From the NCBI RefSeq assembly GCF_022869785.1, contig NZ_CP094997.1:6949001-7013000 (forward strand): DNA of 64,000 bases, written 5' to 3'. Under the pieces are notes generated by a model. That model was not told where the DNA came from, searched no databases, and saw only the letters and a program-made list of their open reading frames with translations. Each line of letters opens with the position of its first letter. The first letter of the stretch is position 1. This document shows, in pieces, positions 23,971 to 32,485 of this stretch. This stretch comes from Dyadobacter chenwenxiniae (GTDB lineage Bacteria > Bacteroidota > Bacteroidia > Cytophagales > Spirosomataceae). A program made the translations under genes and the position numbers.

Positions 23971-24675
23971 CTACTTAGCATGCAATCCACATTCTTTTTT
24001 CGATTCATCTTCCCACCACCAGCGTCCGGCGCGGAAATCTTCGCCTTCCTGGATCGCGCGGGTGCAAGGTGCGCAACCAATGCTGACAAAACCTTTATCA
24101 TGCAATGGGTTGTAAGGAATGCCATTAGATTTAACATACCCTTTCACTTCTTCAAAAGACCAATGCAAGATCGGGTGAAACTTCACCAGCTGATGCGCCT
24201 CGTCCCATTCCAGCTGTGGCATATCATGACGGTTCCCCGACTGTTCTGCCCTGATGCCCGTAACCCAGATTTTCGCGCCTTTCAACGCACGGTTTAATGG
24301 CTCCACCTTACGGATAAAGCAGCATTCTTTCCTGTTTTCCACAGAGTCATAGAAACTCAAAGGCCCTTTTGTGCTTACCAATGTTTCGACTGAATCCGTC
24401 TGCGGATAGTAAACCTTGATCTTCGTATCGTAACGATTGTTCGTCTTTTGCAGCGTCATATAAGTCTCGCTGAAAAGCCTTCCGGTATCCAGGGTGAAAA
24501 TCGTAATGTTCAGGTTATTTTTCAGGATAAAATCGGTAATAACCTGATCTTCGTAGCCTAAACTGGTTGAAAAAACGACCTCGCCAGGAAAAAGATCCGC
24601 CAGAATCGCTAGCGATTCCGTCTCACTCTTGCCTTCAATGGCAGCGTTTAAAGAAGATGATGTTGTGTTGTTCAT
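23971..24675 (-). CDS. cysH: Adenylylsulfate (APS) reductase
   Basis: The 234-residue CysH-family protein has the cysteine pairs of the 4Fe-4S APS-reducing type: RKECCFIRK and IGCAPCTRAI. The C-terminal catalytic motif is KKECGLH. PAPS-specific enzymes lack the two iron-sulfur pairs, so the substrate is most likely APS; this fits the absence of an APS kinase in the cluster. The product is sulfite, which goes to the reductase encoded downstream. Electrons come from thioredoxin in known homologues. The gene begins only 8 nt after the VapC-like toxin gene, suggesting co-transcription. Confidence 0.95.
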   Translation of the reverse strand: MNNTTSSSLNAAIEGKSETESLAILADLFPGEVVFSTSLGYEDQVITDFILKNNLNITIFTLDTGRLFSETYMTLQKTNNRYDTKIKVYYPQTDSVETLVSTKGPLSFYDSVENRKECCFIRKVEPLNRALKGAKIWVTGIRAEQSGNRHDMPQLEWDEAHQLVKFHPILHWSFEEVKGYVKSNGIPYNPLHDKGFVSIGCAPCTRAIQEGEDFRAGRWWWEDESKKECGLHAK

Positions 24676-24683
24676 GGTGAATA

Positions 24684-25130
24684 TTATATCAATTCAAAAC
24701 GGGCGACATTTAAAAATTCTTTATTCAAATGATCAAAGTCCTTGTCCGTTGTTATTAATGTTGCATTCAAAACACTCGCCGTCGCCGCAATCCATAAGTC
24801 ATTTTTACCCATGTTTTTAGCCGAACCTTTCAACTGTTTTTCTTGCAATCTGCCTTGACTGAATGCGTCTATTTCTGCGTAACGCTCGACAATCGGTTCA
24901 TTTAGTTCTGTTGTGATGAGCACCGAATGTTTAAGAGCATTAAGTGCTGCCATCTTTTGCTTACCCCAATTGTTTCTGATCCCAATGGATGCCAACTCTC
25001 CAATACAAACTGCCGAAGTAAACATTTGACTCGGTTCTCCTTCGTCTTCAAAGTATGTTTGTAAAGTGTCGACCAAATGGTGTTTTCTCAAATAGGCAAG
25101 CAGTATATTGGTGTCAAGAAAATATCTCAT
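24684..25130 (-). CDS. PIN-domain ribonuclease toxin (VapC-like)
   Basis: The 148-residue PIN-domain protein starts MRYFLDTNILLAYL with the first acidic residue. It has an internal Glu in AVCIGELASIG and ends with the acidic cluster GKNDLWIAATASVLNATLITTDKDFDHL. These match the metal-binding acids of VapC RNases. The ATG overlaps the stop of the upstream antitoxin-like gene by 4 nt (ATGA). The pair sits inside the sulfur operon, in the same direction, with only 8 nt to cysH. Confidence 0.9.
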   Translation of the reverse strand: MRYFLDTNILLAYLRKHHLVDTLQTYFEDEGEPSQMFTSAVCIGELASIGIRNNWGKQKMAALNALKHSVLITTELNEPIVERYAEIDAFSQGRLQEKQLKGSAKNMGKNDLWIAATASVLNATLITTDKDFDHLNKEFLNVARFELI

Positions 25131-25471
25131 TTGGTAAGTTGAGAAAGCAAAAGCTCCAATGGTTCCTGGATGTCCATTTCATCAGCAAGCTTTCGCATTC
25201 TCTCCTTATCAAAACCCTTATAGTTTTGCTCTGTTTTTAGATTTTCGATCCATTCCTCGGTTGAAGCATATTTCATTGTCGGCTTAATCAACTCCTTTGC
25301 AGGATCATTATCAGACAAGGAATAATATACCAGGTCATTCATTGGAACTTCTGCCAAATCCCCTGCTTGTTTAGCCGTAAGTGCTCCCTTTTGATACAGT
25401 TGAACTGCAATAGAAAGCAGAACCGCTTTCTTCTCAAACTGCTCCGGAATTTCAATTGTTAATGTGTGCAT
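25127..25471 (-). CDS. Putative antitoxin (UPF0175-like) of the PIN pair
   Basis: The 114-residue protein has an N-terminal segment TIEIPEQFEKKAVLLSIAVQLYQKGALTAKQAGDLAEVPMNDLVYYSL. This resembles the UPF0175 HTH family, in which 'L-Y-x-x-G-x-L-T-x-x-x-A-A-x-L-A' is typical. The C-terminal half is charged and could wrap the toxin. It overlaps the PIN gene by 4 nt and starts 24 nt after metZ. The antitoxin role is inferred from context and family resemblance. Confidence 0.75.
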   Translation of the reverse strand: MHTLTIEIPEQFEKKAVLLSIAVQLYQKGALTAKQAGDLAEVPMNDLVYYSLSDNDPAKELIKPTMKYASTEEWIENLKTEQNYKGFDKERMRKLADEMDIQEPLELLLSQLTK

Positions 25472-25495
25472 GATATGAATATGTTTAAGTGTTTA

Positions 25496-26683
25496 TCAAT
25501 CTAATATATCACTTTTCACCGACACCTCCACGGCGTTGGTGAAGTCTTCGATTAAATCTTCAATGTCTTCCAGGCCGACTGAAATGCGGATGAGGCCTTC
25601 GGTGATGCCTAGCGCTTTCTTCTCTTCTGGTTTTAGTTTGGCGTGTGTTGTTGTGTTTGGATTTGTTACAATGGTTCTTGTATCGCCGAGGTTGGATGAA
25701 AGTGAGGCGATTTCCAAGGCATCCATGAATGCGGAAACTCTTTCAAATCCACCTTCCAAATCAATGGTAACAATGGCACCGCCGGCTGACATCTGCTGTT
25801 TGGCCAATTCATGCTGCGGGTGCGATTCCAGGAATGGATATCTTACAGATTTCACATCCGGATGCTTTTCCAAAGCCTCAGCAAGCGCCAATGCATTAGA
25901 ACAATGTCTATCCATTCTCAGACCCAATGTTTCAAGGCTTTTAGTCAAAACCCACGCATTAAACGGCGACATGGACGGCCCCGTCTGCCGACAGAAAAAG
26001 CGTAACTCTTTGATATATTCCTTTTTGCCAACAACAACACCACCCAAAACACGGCCTTGTCCGTCCATGTATTTAGTAGCAGAATGCACGATAAGATCGG
26101 CGCCGTATTCTGCCGGATTTTGCAATGCTGGTGATGCAAAGCAGTTATCTACATTAAATATCAAATTATGCTTTTTGCAAAGCCTTCCTACCATAGCAAG
26201 ATCGACCAGATCAAGACCTGGGTTTGATGGCGTTTCGAGATAGACCATTTTTGAATTTGGCTGAACTGCTGCTTCCCAGTCAGCTTCGCTTGCGTCCGCG
26301 TCCAGATAGGTGTGTGTAATGCCCCATTTGCTCAAAATCTGCGTAATTACCTGATGGGCAGATCCGAACAATGCCCGGCTGGCGATAATGTGGTCACCTG
26401 TTTTCAATAATGCGGCCATACTTGCGAAAACCGCCGCCATACCCGTTGCAGTCGCAACACCGTCTTCGCAATCTTCCAAAAGACAAACCTTGTCAACAAA
26501 TTCCTGCACAGTCGGGTTGGAGAAACGGCTGTAAATGTTTCCATCCTCGGTCTCTTCAAACAATGCTTTTCCCTGTTCCGCGCTTTCAAATGTGAAACTG
26601 CTGGTCAGGAACAATGGTGTTGAATGCTCGCGATACTTTGTTTTTGGCGTCTGCGTGCGTATCGCTTTGGTCTGTTTTTTCAT
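25496..26683 (-). CDS. metZ: O-succinylhomoserine sulfhydrylase / Cys-Met metabolism PLP enzyme
   Basis: The 395-residue protein belongs to the Cys/Met metabolism PLP family. Key blocks are EHSTPLFLTSSFTFESAEQG, GNIYSRFSNPTV, GMAAVFASMAALLKTGDHI, VDNCFASPALQNP, the PLP lysine in HSATKYMDGQGRVLGGVV, and RISVGLEDIEDLI at the C-terminus. 'Q-G-R-x-L-G-G' and the N-terminal pattern favour MetZ (direct sulfhydrylation of an activated homoserine to homocysteine) over cystathionine gamma-synthase. This would consume sulfide made by the downstream enzymes. Acyl donor specificity cannot be proved from sequence alone. Confidence 0.87.
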   Translation of the reverse strand: MKKQTKAIRTQTPKTKYREHSTPLFLTSSFTFESAEQGKALFEETEDGNIYSRFSNPTVQEFVDKVCLLEDCEDGVATATGMAAVFASMAALLKTGDHIIASRALFGSAHQVITQILSKWGITHTYLDADASEADWEAAVQPNSKMVYLETPSNPGLDLVDLAMVGRLCKKHNLIFNVDNCFASPALQNPAEYGADLIVHSATKYMDGQGRVLGGVVVGKKEYIKELRFFCRQTGPSMSPFNAWVLTKSLETLGLRMDRHCSNALALAEALEKHPDVKSVRYPFLESHPQHELAKQQMSAGGAIVTIDLEGGFERVSAFMDALEIASLSSNLGDTRTIVTNPNTTTHAKLKPEEKKALGITEGLIRISVGLEDIEDLIEDFTNAVEVSVKSDILD

Positions 26684-26690
26684 GAATGTT

Positions 26691-26787
26691 GTATGCTATA
26701 AGCTGTAAGCTTCAGGCCGTATGCCTGTTAATAATTTAAATGTAATTCTCAATCGCCGCTGAACGCATATAGCCTATGGCATATAGC
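26691..26787. repeat. Intercistronic repeat (GCATATAGC / GCTATAAGC words)
   Basis: TATGCTATAAGCTGTAAGC (26692-26710) and GCATATAGCCTATGGCATAT (26765-26784) are partly complementary, and a small CAGGC-CGTAT-GCCTG stem lies between them. It fills the gap between the TSUP transporter and metZ. The pairing is imperfect. Confidence 0.5.
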
Positions 26788-27957
26788 TTAAAGCGCACTC
26801 AAAACCATATAAACAATCCTCAAACTCACGATAATGATAACGGTTCCGACCATGATCATCATGGTTTTGATTGGTAATCTCCTGGATAAATTAGCGGCAA
26901 TCGGAGCGGCGACCATACCACCAAGTATGAGTCCCAAAACGACCTGCCAATGCGAGAATCCGATGATGCTGATGAAGGTAACTGAACTTGCGAGCGAAAC
27001 GAAAAACTCAGCCAGGTTGACTGATCCGATGGTGTATTTCGGGTGGCGTCCGCGGGCAATCAGCGTGGATGTTACAATAGGTCCCCAGCCGCCGCCGCCG
27101 ATCGAATCGAGCGTTCCACCTGCCATGGCCAGCCAGCCAATCTTCGTCATCGGCTTCTTTTCAACTCGCTTCTTTAACGCTTTCTGAATGATAAGAATTC
27201 CCAGAATTAAAGTATAAACTGCCACTAATGGCTTGATTACATAAATGTATTTCTCAAACGACGATAAAAGATAAGCACCCGTAATTGCTCCTAAAACGCC
27301 TGGAAACAGAATTTTCTTAAAAAGCTTGCTGTTTACATTGCCGAATTTCAAGTGCATATAGCCCGAAACCCCGCTGGTAAATATTTCGGAAGTGTGCACG
27401 CTGGCACTCACTGCAGAAGGTGGCACGCCGAGTGTGAGCAGAAAAGTAGCGGCCGTAACGCCATAGGCCATGCCCAATGCGCCATCAATCATTTGTGCCA
27501 CAAAGCCGCCGAGCACGTAATAAAAGAAACCTTCATTCAGTTCCAGTTCATTCCAGAGAACAGTAAGCCGGTCGTAAGTGAAGAATGTAAATAGCAGGTG
27601 GCCTACAATCATTAATGCGATCGCGGAGAAAATGTTAACGGCAACTTCAGTGCGCGTTCTTTTGCGAATAGTGGCCGCCCAGATTTTTTGCTGGATGGTT
27701 TCCCAGGTCAATGGTATTTTTGTATTATTCCTTGTCTGACTTGGTGCTGATGCAATGGGCGCAGCAGCAGGGGAGTTAACATTAAAACGGACGTCGGATT
27801 CTTCGGGGAGGTCGCGCAGGAAAACCACCTGGCCCTTTGCCCGGGCGAGTTCCGCCAGGCGCCGATCTTCCTCAGGATCACCACTTGCGATGTAGGCAAC
27901 ATCAAGAGATTCCCAATTTGTGTCAGATGAGGGTATGAAATCCGCCGCTTCCTTCAA
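26788..27957 (-). CDS. TSUP (TauE/SafE) sulfite exporter-type transporter with siroheme-synthase-like N-terminal remnant
   Basis: The 389-residue protein has two parts. Residues ~18-55 (LDVAYIASGDPEEDRRLAELARAKGQVVFLRDLPEE) resemble the end of the Rossmann domain of precorrin-2 dehydrogenase/siroheme synthase. The rest is a TSUP transporter of about eight helices with the repeat motifs GGFVAQMIDGALGMAYGV and GGTLDSIGGGGWGPIVTS. It is first in the sulfur operon, so export or uptake of sulfite, sulfate or sulfonate is likely. The frame starts at TTG, and an in-frame stop two codons upstream excludes a full N-terminal enzyme domain. It therefore looks like a truncated fusion. Confidence 0.85.
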   Translation of the reverse strand: MKEAADFIPSSDTNWESLDVAYIASGDPEEDRRLAELARAKGQVVFLRDLPEESDVRFNVNSPAAAPIASAPSQTRNNTKIPLTWETIQQKIWAATIRKRTRTEVAVNIFSAIALMIVGHLLFTFFTYDRLTVLWNELELNEGFFYYVLGGFVAQMIDGALGMAYGVTAATFLLTLGVPPSAVSASVHTSEIFTSGVSGYMHLKFGNVNSKLFKKILFPGVLGAITGAYLLSSFEKYIYVIKPLVAVYTLILGILIIQKALKKRVEKKPMTKIGWLAMAGGTLDSIGGGGWGPIVTSTLIARGRHPKYTIGSVNLAEFFVSLASSVTFISIIGFSHWQVVLGLILGGMVAAPIAANLSRRLPIKTMMIMVGTVIIIVSLRIVYMVLSAL

Positions 27958-27999
27958 AGTCTATGTAGTATACTATAATGATAGAGTAAACGAGCATTA

Positions 28000-28025
28000 A
28001 AATAGCAAACAAATGTTTGCTATTT
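28000..28025. promoter_or_regulatory. 26-bp palindrome just downstream of the sulfur-operon promoter
   Basis: AAATAGCAAAC (28000-28010) and GTTTGCTATTT (28015-28025) are an exact 11-bp inverted repeat with a 4-nt spacer. It covers about +4 to +30 of the predicted transcript. It could be a repressor operator, a 5' mRNA hairpin, or, since TTTT follows on the minus strand, the terminator of the preceding FAD oxidoreductase gene. Confidence 0.65.
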
Positions 28026-28032
28026 CGGGTGG

Positions 28033-28063
28033 CAAATTTAAGATCAAATTGTTAGTTTTCAAA
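28033..28063 (-). promoter_or_regulatory. Consensus promoter of the sulfur-assimilation operon
   Basis: On the minus strand TTTG (28063-28060) and TAAATTTG (28040-28033) are separated by exactly 19 bp, a full match to the Bacteroidota TTTG-N19-TAnnTTTG pattern. Transcription would start near 28029, about 70 nt before the TTG start at 27957. Confidence 0.75.
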
Positions 28064-28085
28064 GAACAAAATCTCCCGGCGGAGA

Positions 28086-30362
28086 TCAATAGCAGCGGAT
28101 CTGGAATAAAGATGCGGGCGTATGCGGATTTGGATTGGTCACTTTTATTTTTAAAAACTGCGTTAGGACAGGCTGATCGAAGGAAATGGTCCTGCGTGAG
28201 AGGTGGTTGCCGCTAATTTTTCCAACAACTTCATCTCTGTCATTACAAATTTCAATGTCGGTTGCGCAAAACGGCATAACTGTTTCGGGATGGACATAAA
28301 TCACGTTTTCCATCGGATGGTCAAAATCCGTATCAAAGCAAATCTCAATTTTGCTAATGTTCACCCGCGCTTCCCAGCGGATGTTTACCACCGGTTCTGC
28401 GTCATTGAAGTCAGCAACCCAGGCGTTCGGACTGGCGATGGGGCGGTTATGACGGGTTTTTAAATTCTCAGGTTCAAAAAGCGCGATCGGTTCGCTGAGA
28501 ATAAATGCTAAGTTACGGCCTTCCGGCCTGCGCTGCGGACACCAGAACTCAAATGTATCCACTCCTAAATCTTCCGTAGGTTCTTGTTTTCCATAATTGG
28601 AAACAGCTGGATTTGTAGCATTAAAAACCGTTAGCAAGCCTGTTACGCGCTTTTCGGAATATTGAATTTTGATATTTTCATTTTTTATAAAACAAACAAA
28701 AGCATAAGCTTCTTCATTAAAGTCAGCTGACCAGTCAAGTGTAATTTCATGCTTTCCAGCATTCAGGCTAAATGTTTTCGTTGCAAGTGTTACGTCCGGC
28801 GTGTGGTTAAATGCTTTGCTGCTTTTTCGAAGCTCGATGATCAATTCAGTATCCGACAACGTTTCCACCCAGACCGTTACCGACGGCATTTTACCATGAA
28901 CAGGCAACATTTGCGCAACTGAATGCGCTATAATCGCCCAATGATCTGAGCCGGGAAGATCTTTTAATTTCAAACTTGAAGAAGCACTGATTTCTACTGC
29001 TTTTTCAACCAGATTTTCAGCATCATTGATTTCAGTTTGTGGTAAATACTGCCCTGCGCGCCATAATTCCAGTTGCAGTTCTATTAAATGCAGTTCACCA
29101 ACTTCGCGGGGTGCGCAGCTATATTTCTTCGCAATGGCAGCCGCGATTGCGACCGCTTGTCCGCCCATCGCGCTCGTCGCCATCACGCGCGTGGAGGCGA
29201 AAGCGACGTGTGTAGCGCTGATAATGCGGCCGGCAATGAAGAGATTATTGATGTTTTTACTATAAAAACAACGGTAAGGAATGCTGTAAACGCCCTTGCT
29301 GTGCCATTGGTTACAACCCGATTGATCACTGTAAACGCCATCGGCCGGGTGCAAATCCAGGCTCCAACCACCAAAACCAACTGTGTCAGGAAAGGTCGTT
29401 TGCTCCACAATATCCTGCTGTTTTAATAAATAATCCCCTTCAAAACGCCGGCTTTCCCGCTTACCCGGAATCGTGCCGACCCATTCCAATGTCATATTTT
29501 CTGATTCCGGGAACTCACCCGAATTTTTAATGTAGTTCCAGGCTCCGTAAACCACTTTCCACAATTCCCACTTGATTTTCTCCGTATCATGTACAGTGTC
29601 AAGCCTGCCGCCATATTCGAGCCACCATAACCGGCAGCCAAAGTCTTTCGGATTGAATGTTTTGTAACGGGGGATTTCCGTAATGTCCTGCAATGCGTAC
29701 GAAGGCGGTATGAACTTCACGGGACGGCCTATGTCTTTGGAATAGAAATACATAGAATGTCCCAAAAGCTCACCATAAGCTTTGTCCGGTGCAAATTTCT
29801 CACCAAATTCCTCCGCCGACTCAGCGCCCATTCTGAATGCTGCGCCAGAAAGAAAGCCGATAATTCCATCGCCGGAAGCGTCGCAAAAAAGAGGTGCGGT
29901 AACCGTGTATCTGGTGCTATTCTGGCTGCAAAATGCGTGGACGGCTGTGATGGTCTCTGATTCTATGTTTTTATCCAAATCATAAACCGCCGTGTTCAGA
30001 AGTAATGTAATGTTGGCTTCATTGATTACTTTTTCCAGCAAAACCGTGTCGAAAATCAGCGGGTTGCCGTCGGGATTGCGGTAAATGTTTTCGAGCATAA
30101 TCTCGTCAATGACGCCGCCTTCACGGGCCCAGCGGTTGTTATTGCCCATATGCGATGTGGCTCCGAGTATCCAGAGTCGCACTTCACTCGAACAATTTCC
30201 GCCCAAAACGGGCCTGTCTTGAATCAATGTTACCTTTACGCCAGCCCTCGCAGCAGTGATCGCCGCGCAGGTTCCCGTTAATCCTCCTCCCACAATCACC
30301 AGATCTGCTGCCGATTCAATGGTTTTTGGTGCTCTTTTCTCAGATGCTTCTTCGCGTATCAT
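28086..30362 (-). CDS. FAD-dependent oxidoreductase (PF12831 type), cytoplasmic
   Basis: The 758-residue protein has a Rossmann FAD motif near the N-terminus (DLVIVGGGLTGTCAAITAARAGVKVTLI), then RPVLGGNCSSEVRLWILGA. C-terminally it has the FAD-closing block NNLFIAGRIISATHVAFASTRVMATSAMGGQAVA. The last ~250 residues form a beta-rich domain of unknown role. No signal peptide is present, so it should be cytoplasmic. It is clearly paralogous to the exported protein at 37288-39426. Family members in polysaccharide loci are poorly characterised; oxidation of a sugar hydroxyl or a related group is plausible. It follows the GH2 gene after a 56-nt gap containing a hairpin. Confidence 0.85.
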   Translation of the reverse strand: MIREEASEKRAPKTIESAADLVIVGGGLTGTCAAITAARAGVKVTLIQDRPVLGGNCSSEVRLWILGATSHMGNNNRWAREGGVIDEIMLENIYRNPDGNPLIFDTVLLEKVINEANITLLLNTAVYDLDKNIESETITAVHAFCSQNSTRYTVTAPLFCDASGDGIIGFLSGAAFRMGAESAEEFGEKFAPDKAYGELLGHSMYFYSKDIGRPVKFIPPSYALQDITEIPRYKTFNPKDFGCRLWWLEYGGRLDTVHDTEKIKWELWKVVYGAWNYIKNSGEFPESENMTLEWVGTIPGKRESRRFEGDYLLKQQDIVEQTTFPDTVGFGGWSLDLHPADGVYSDQSGCNQWHSKGVYSIPYRCFYSKNINNLFIAGRIISATHVAFASTRVMATSAMGGQAVAIAAAIAKKYSCAPREVGELHLIELQLELWRAGQYLPQTEINDAENLVEKAVEISASSSLKLKDLPGSDHWAIIAHSVAQMLPVHGKMPSVTVWVETLSDTELIIELRKSSKAFNHTPDVTLATKTFSLNAGKHEITLDWSADFNEEAYAFVCFIKNENIKIQYSEKRVTGLLTVFNATNPAVSNYGKQEPTEDLGVDTFEFWCPQRRPEGRNLAFILSEPIALFEPENLKTRHNRPIASPNAWVADFNDAEPVVNIRWEARVNISKIEICFDTDFDHPMENVIYVHPETVMPFCATDIEICNDRDEVVGKISGNHLSRRTISFDQPVLTQFLKIKVTNPNPHTPASLFQIRCY

Positions 30363-30381
30363 TTTGTCAGGTCATTACATC

Positions 30382-30407
30382 CGTTCCGCTGTTGTCAAAG
30401 CGGAACG
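30382..30407. terminator. Intercistronic hairpin between GH2 and FAD oxidoreductase genes
   Basis: CGTTCCGCT (30382-30390) pairs with AGCGGAACG (30399-30407) around an 8-nt loop. There is no T-run on the minus side, so it is more likely a processing or stabilising stem than a full terminator. Confidence 0.5.
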
Positions 30408-30418
30408 CGTATTTATAA

Positions 30419-32446
30419 TTATTTCAATTCGATGTCTGTCTCGATAGCCGTAAAACCCGTTGGTTTTGATATCTTAATATGCAGTTGCTTGTCAAAACCA
30501 GCGATTGGAATGTCGATTTCTTTTGACTCGCCCGGGTTCAGATCGGGCAGCACAAGTGTCGTTGCATTGGTTTTTAGCTTATAACCCTTAATTGCTCTCG
30601 ACGGGAAATCGCCGCGTGCAGTGATTCGGACTGTAAGCAGATGCTGCCCTTGTCCACCGTTTTTAAAACCCACTTTTTCAATGGTAACCGGAGAATATTC
30701 TTTTTGATGAATACCATAAGCTTGACGAAACGAGCGGTCAGGCCCGACAATGCCCCACGGACGATAGCCGTTCGCATTTGTGTTGTGAAAGCGGCTTTGG
30801 TAATCATTATAGGTCCACCAGGAAGTGCCCACCACATAAGGCCGTTTGCGGAATTCGGCCATAAGATCCGTAATGTGCTGCGCCTGAAATGCCTCATCCT
30901 TTTCGTCTGCCCGAACGCCCCATTCGCTTACAAGAATCGGTTTGTCGGGATATAAACCGTGAATGTGATCGAGCGCTTTTGCATGGTTTCCGTAAGTGTT
31001 TGTTGATACAAAATCCACAAATTGGCTGGCTTCATCTTCCGGTTTTTTGGGAAGTGTGTTCAACAGCATTGTGGCAAATGTGTAGAGTCGCGTCGGATCG
31101 GTTTGCCGGGCAAATTCAATCATGTCCTTTGTCCACCTTTGGCCCGCTGAGGTTGTAGACGCATACTCATTTCCAACGCTATATGCAATTATACTCGGGT
31201 GGTTCCAGTCCCGTTCGGCCATTTCGGTAAACTGCGAGCGGAATTTTTTACGGATTGAATCATTGTCCATTTGATTGGGCGTAAGCTGCCAGTTTCCGGC
31301 CTCGGTAATAATCAGCATGCCATATTTGTCGGCCAGATCGTAGAAGTATTCAGAAGGCGTGTAATGCGTAAGCCGCTGGAATTCCATTCCTGCTTCCTTC
31401 ATCAGTTTAAAGTCCTTTTCGATAAGCCAATCCGGTTCTACCGAGCCCAATCCGGGATAATCCACAACCCGGTTTCCACCACCAACACGAATCGATTTTC
31501 CATTCAAAAGCAGCTGCGCATGTTTCACCTCGACCTTTCTGATCCCGAAGCTGGAAGCGATAGAATCTCCCCCGACAGCGATTTTAAGCTGATACAAATT
31601 GGGATCATCCAAGTCCCACAACCTGACCTGTGCGGCAGTTAATGTGGCTTCCGCGTCAACGATGCCAGTTTGTCCGGCGGGAATGCTTTCAGGTTTACCT
31701 TTTAAATTGACGGGAATTGTTTTGCCTTTAAATAACACATTGTAGCTAACCTGCGGCGAGACGGCAGATTTGGACGCATTGCGAATACGGATTTTGGTTT
31801 TTAAAGTCGCTATTCCTTTCTCCAGATCGGGCAGGGCATCAATTTTTAGATTTTCGGCATAAACCTCGGGCTTAACGGTCAGATAAACGGGCCGGACCAG
31901 GCCACCATAATTCAGCCAGCCCATAAAAGGATCATTAATGTTCCCATTATCCTTCGCACCCGGAACCGTGCCTGGCTTCCATGTATCATTGTTAACCGAA
32001 ACGGCCAGCAGGTTGTCGCCATCTTTCAGCAAATCCGTCACATCGAAACTGAATGGCGTGTAACCGCCCTCATGCTCGCCCACTTTTTCATTATTAAGCC
32101 AAACGTGCGTCTTATAATAAGCAGCGTCAAAATGCAGGATCACCCGCTTTCCGGCGACCGGTTTCCAGGCGAAATTCTTTCTATACCAAGCTGTTCCGGT
32201 ATAATGTTCGAAGCGCGGGTCCGAAGAGAAGCAATGCGGAACAGTCACCTTATCCAGCCGGTTACTCTGCGCTAATTTATCCAGATACCACTTTCCCTTA
32301 ATCCCCATCTCAGCCGGATCCAAAGCAAAAAGCCACTCTCCATGCAGTGGGATAGCATTAGGTTCACGGATTTTAAATTGTGCAAGTGAAGTTTGCAGGG
32401 TTAGAAGGCAAGCAATTAATGTAAATGTTATTAGGAGTTGTTTCAT
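30419..32446 (-). CDS. Secreted glycoside hydrolase family 2 (beta-glucuronidase/galactosidase-like)
   Basis: The 675-residue protein has a signal peptide ending TSLAQ. The GH2 order follows: sugar-binding jelly roll (GEWLFALDP ... GTAWYRKNFAW ... HVWLNNEKVGEHEGGYTPFSFDVTDLL), immunoglobulin-like domain, then the TIM barrel from about residue 310. The acid/base Glu is in IIAYSVGNEYAS and the nucleophile Glu in KPILVSEWGVRAD. It acts in the periplasm on a beta-glycosidic bond; substrate unknown. A C-terminal beta domain ends the protein. It is in a locus with an SSS transporter and SusCD. Confidence 0.93.
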   Translation of the reverse strand: MKQLLITFTLIACLLTLQTSLAQFKIREPNAIPLHGEWLFALDPAEMGIKGKWYLDKLAQSNRLDKVTVPHCFSSDPRFEHYTGTAWYRKNFAWKPVAGKRVILHFDAAYYKTHVWLNNEKVGEHEGGYTPFSFDVTDLLKDGDNLLAVSVNNDTWKPGTVPGAKDNGNINDPFMGWLNYGGLVRPVYLTVKPEVYAENLKIDALPDLEKGIATLKTKIRIRNASKSAVSPQVSYNVLFKGKTIPVNLKGKPESIPAGQTGIVDAEATLTAAQVRLWDLDDPNLYQLKIAVGGDSIASSFGIRKVEVKHAQLLLNGKSIRVGGGNRVVDYPGLGSVEPDWLIEKDFKLMKEAGMEFQRLTHYTPSEYFYDLADKYGMLIITEAGNWQLTPNQMDNDSIRKKFRSQFTEMAERDWNHPSIIAYSVGNEYASTTSAGQRWTKDMIEFARQTDPTRLYTFATMLLNTLPKKPEDEASQFVDFVSTNTYGNHAKALDHIHGLYPDKPILVSEWGVRADEKDEAFQAQHITDLMAEFRKRPYVVGTSWWTYNDYQSRFHNTNANGYRPWGIVGPDRSFRQAYGIHQKEYSPVTIEKVGFKNGGQGQHLLTVRITARGDFPSRAIKGYKLKTNATTLVLPDLNPGESKEIDIPIAGFDKQLHIKISKPTGFTAIETDIELK

Positions 32447-32485
32447 TGTTTTATATGATTATTACTGCAAGGCAAAAAATATGGT

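Noticed and set aside
25536..26243. 235-codon plus-strand frame opposite metZ
   Set aside because: Long but antisense to an intact PLP enzyme, with no start context or recognisable domain.
27958..28085. Missing first half of a siroheme synthase upstream of the TSUP gene
   Set aside because: An in-frame stop lies two codons upstream of the TTG, and the region carries a promoter and palindrome rather than coding sequence.
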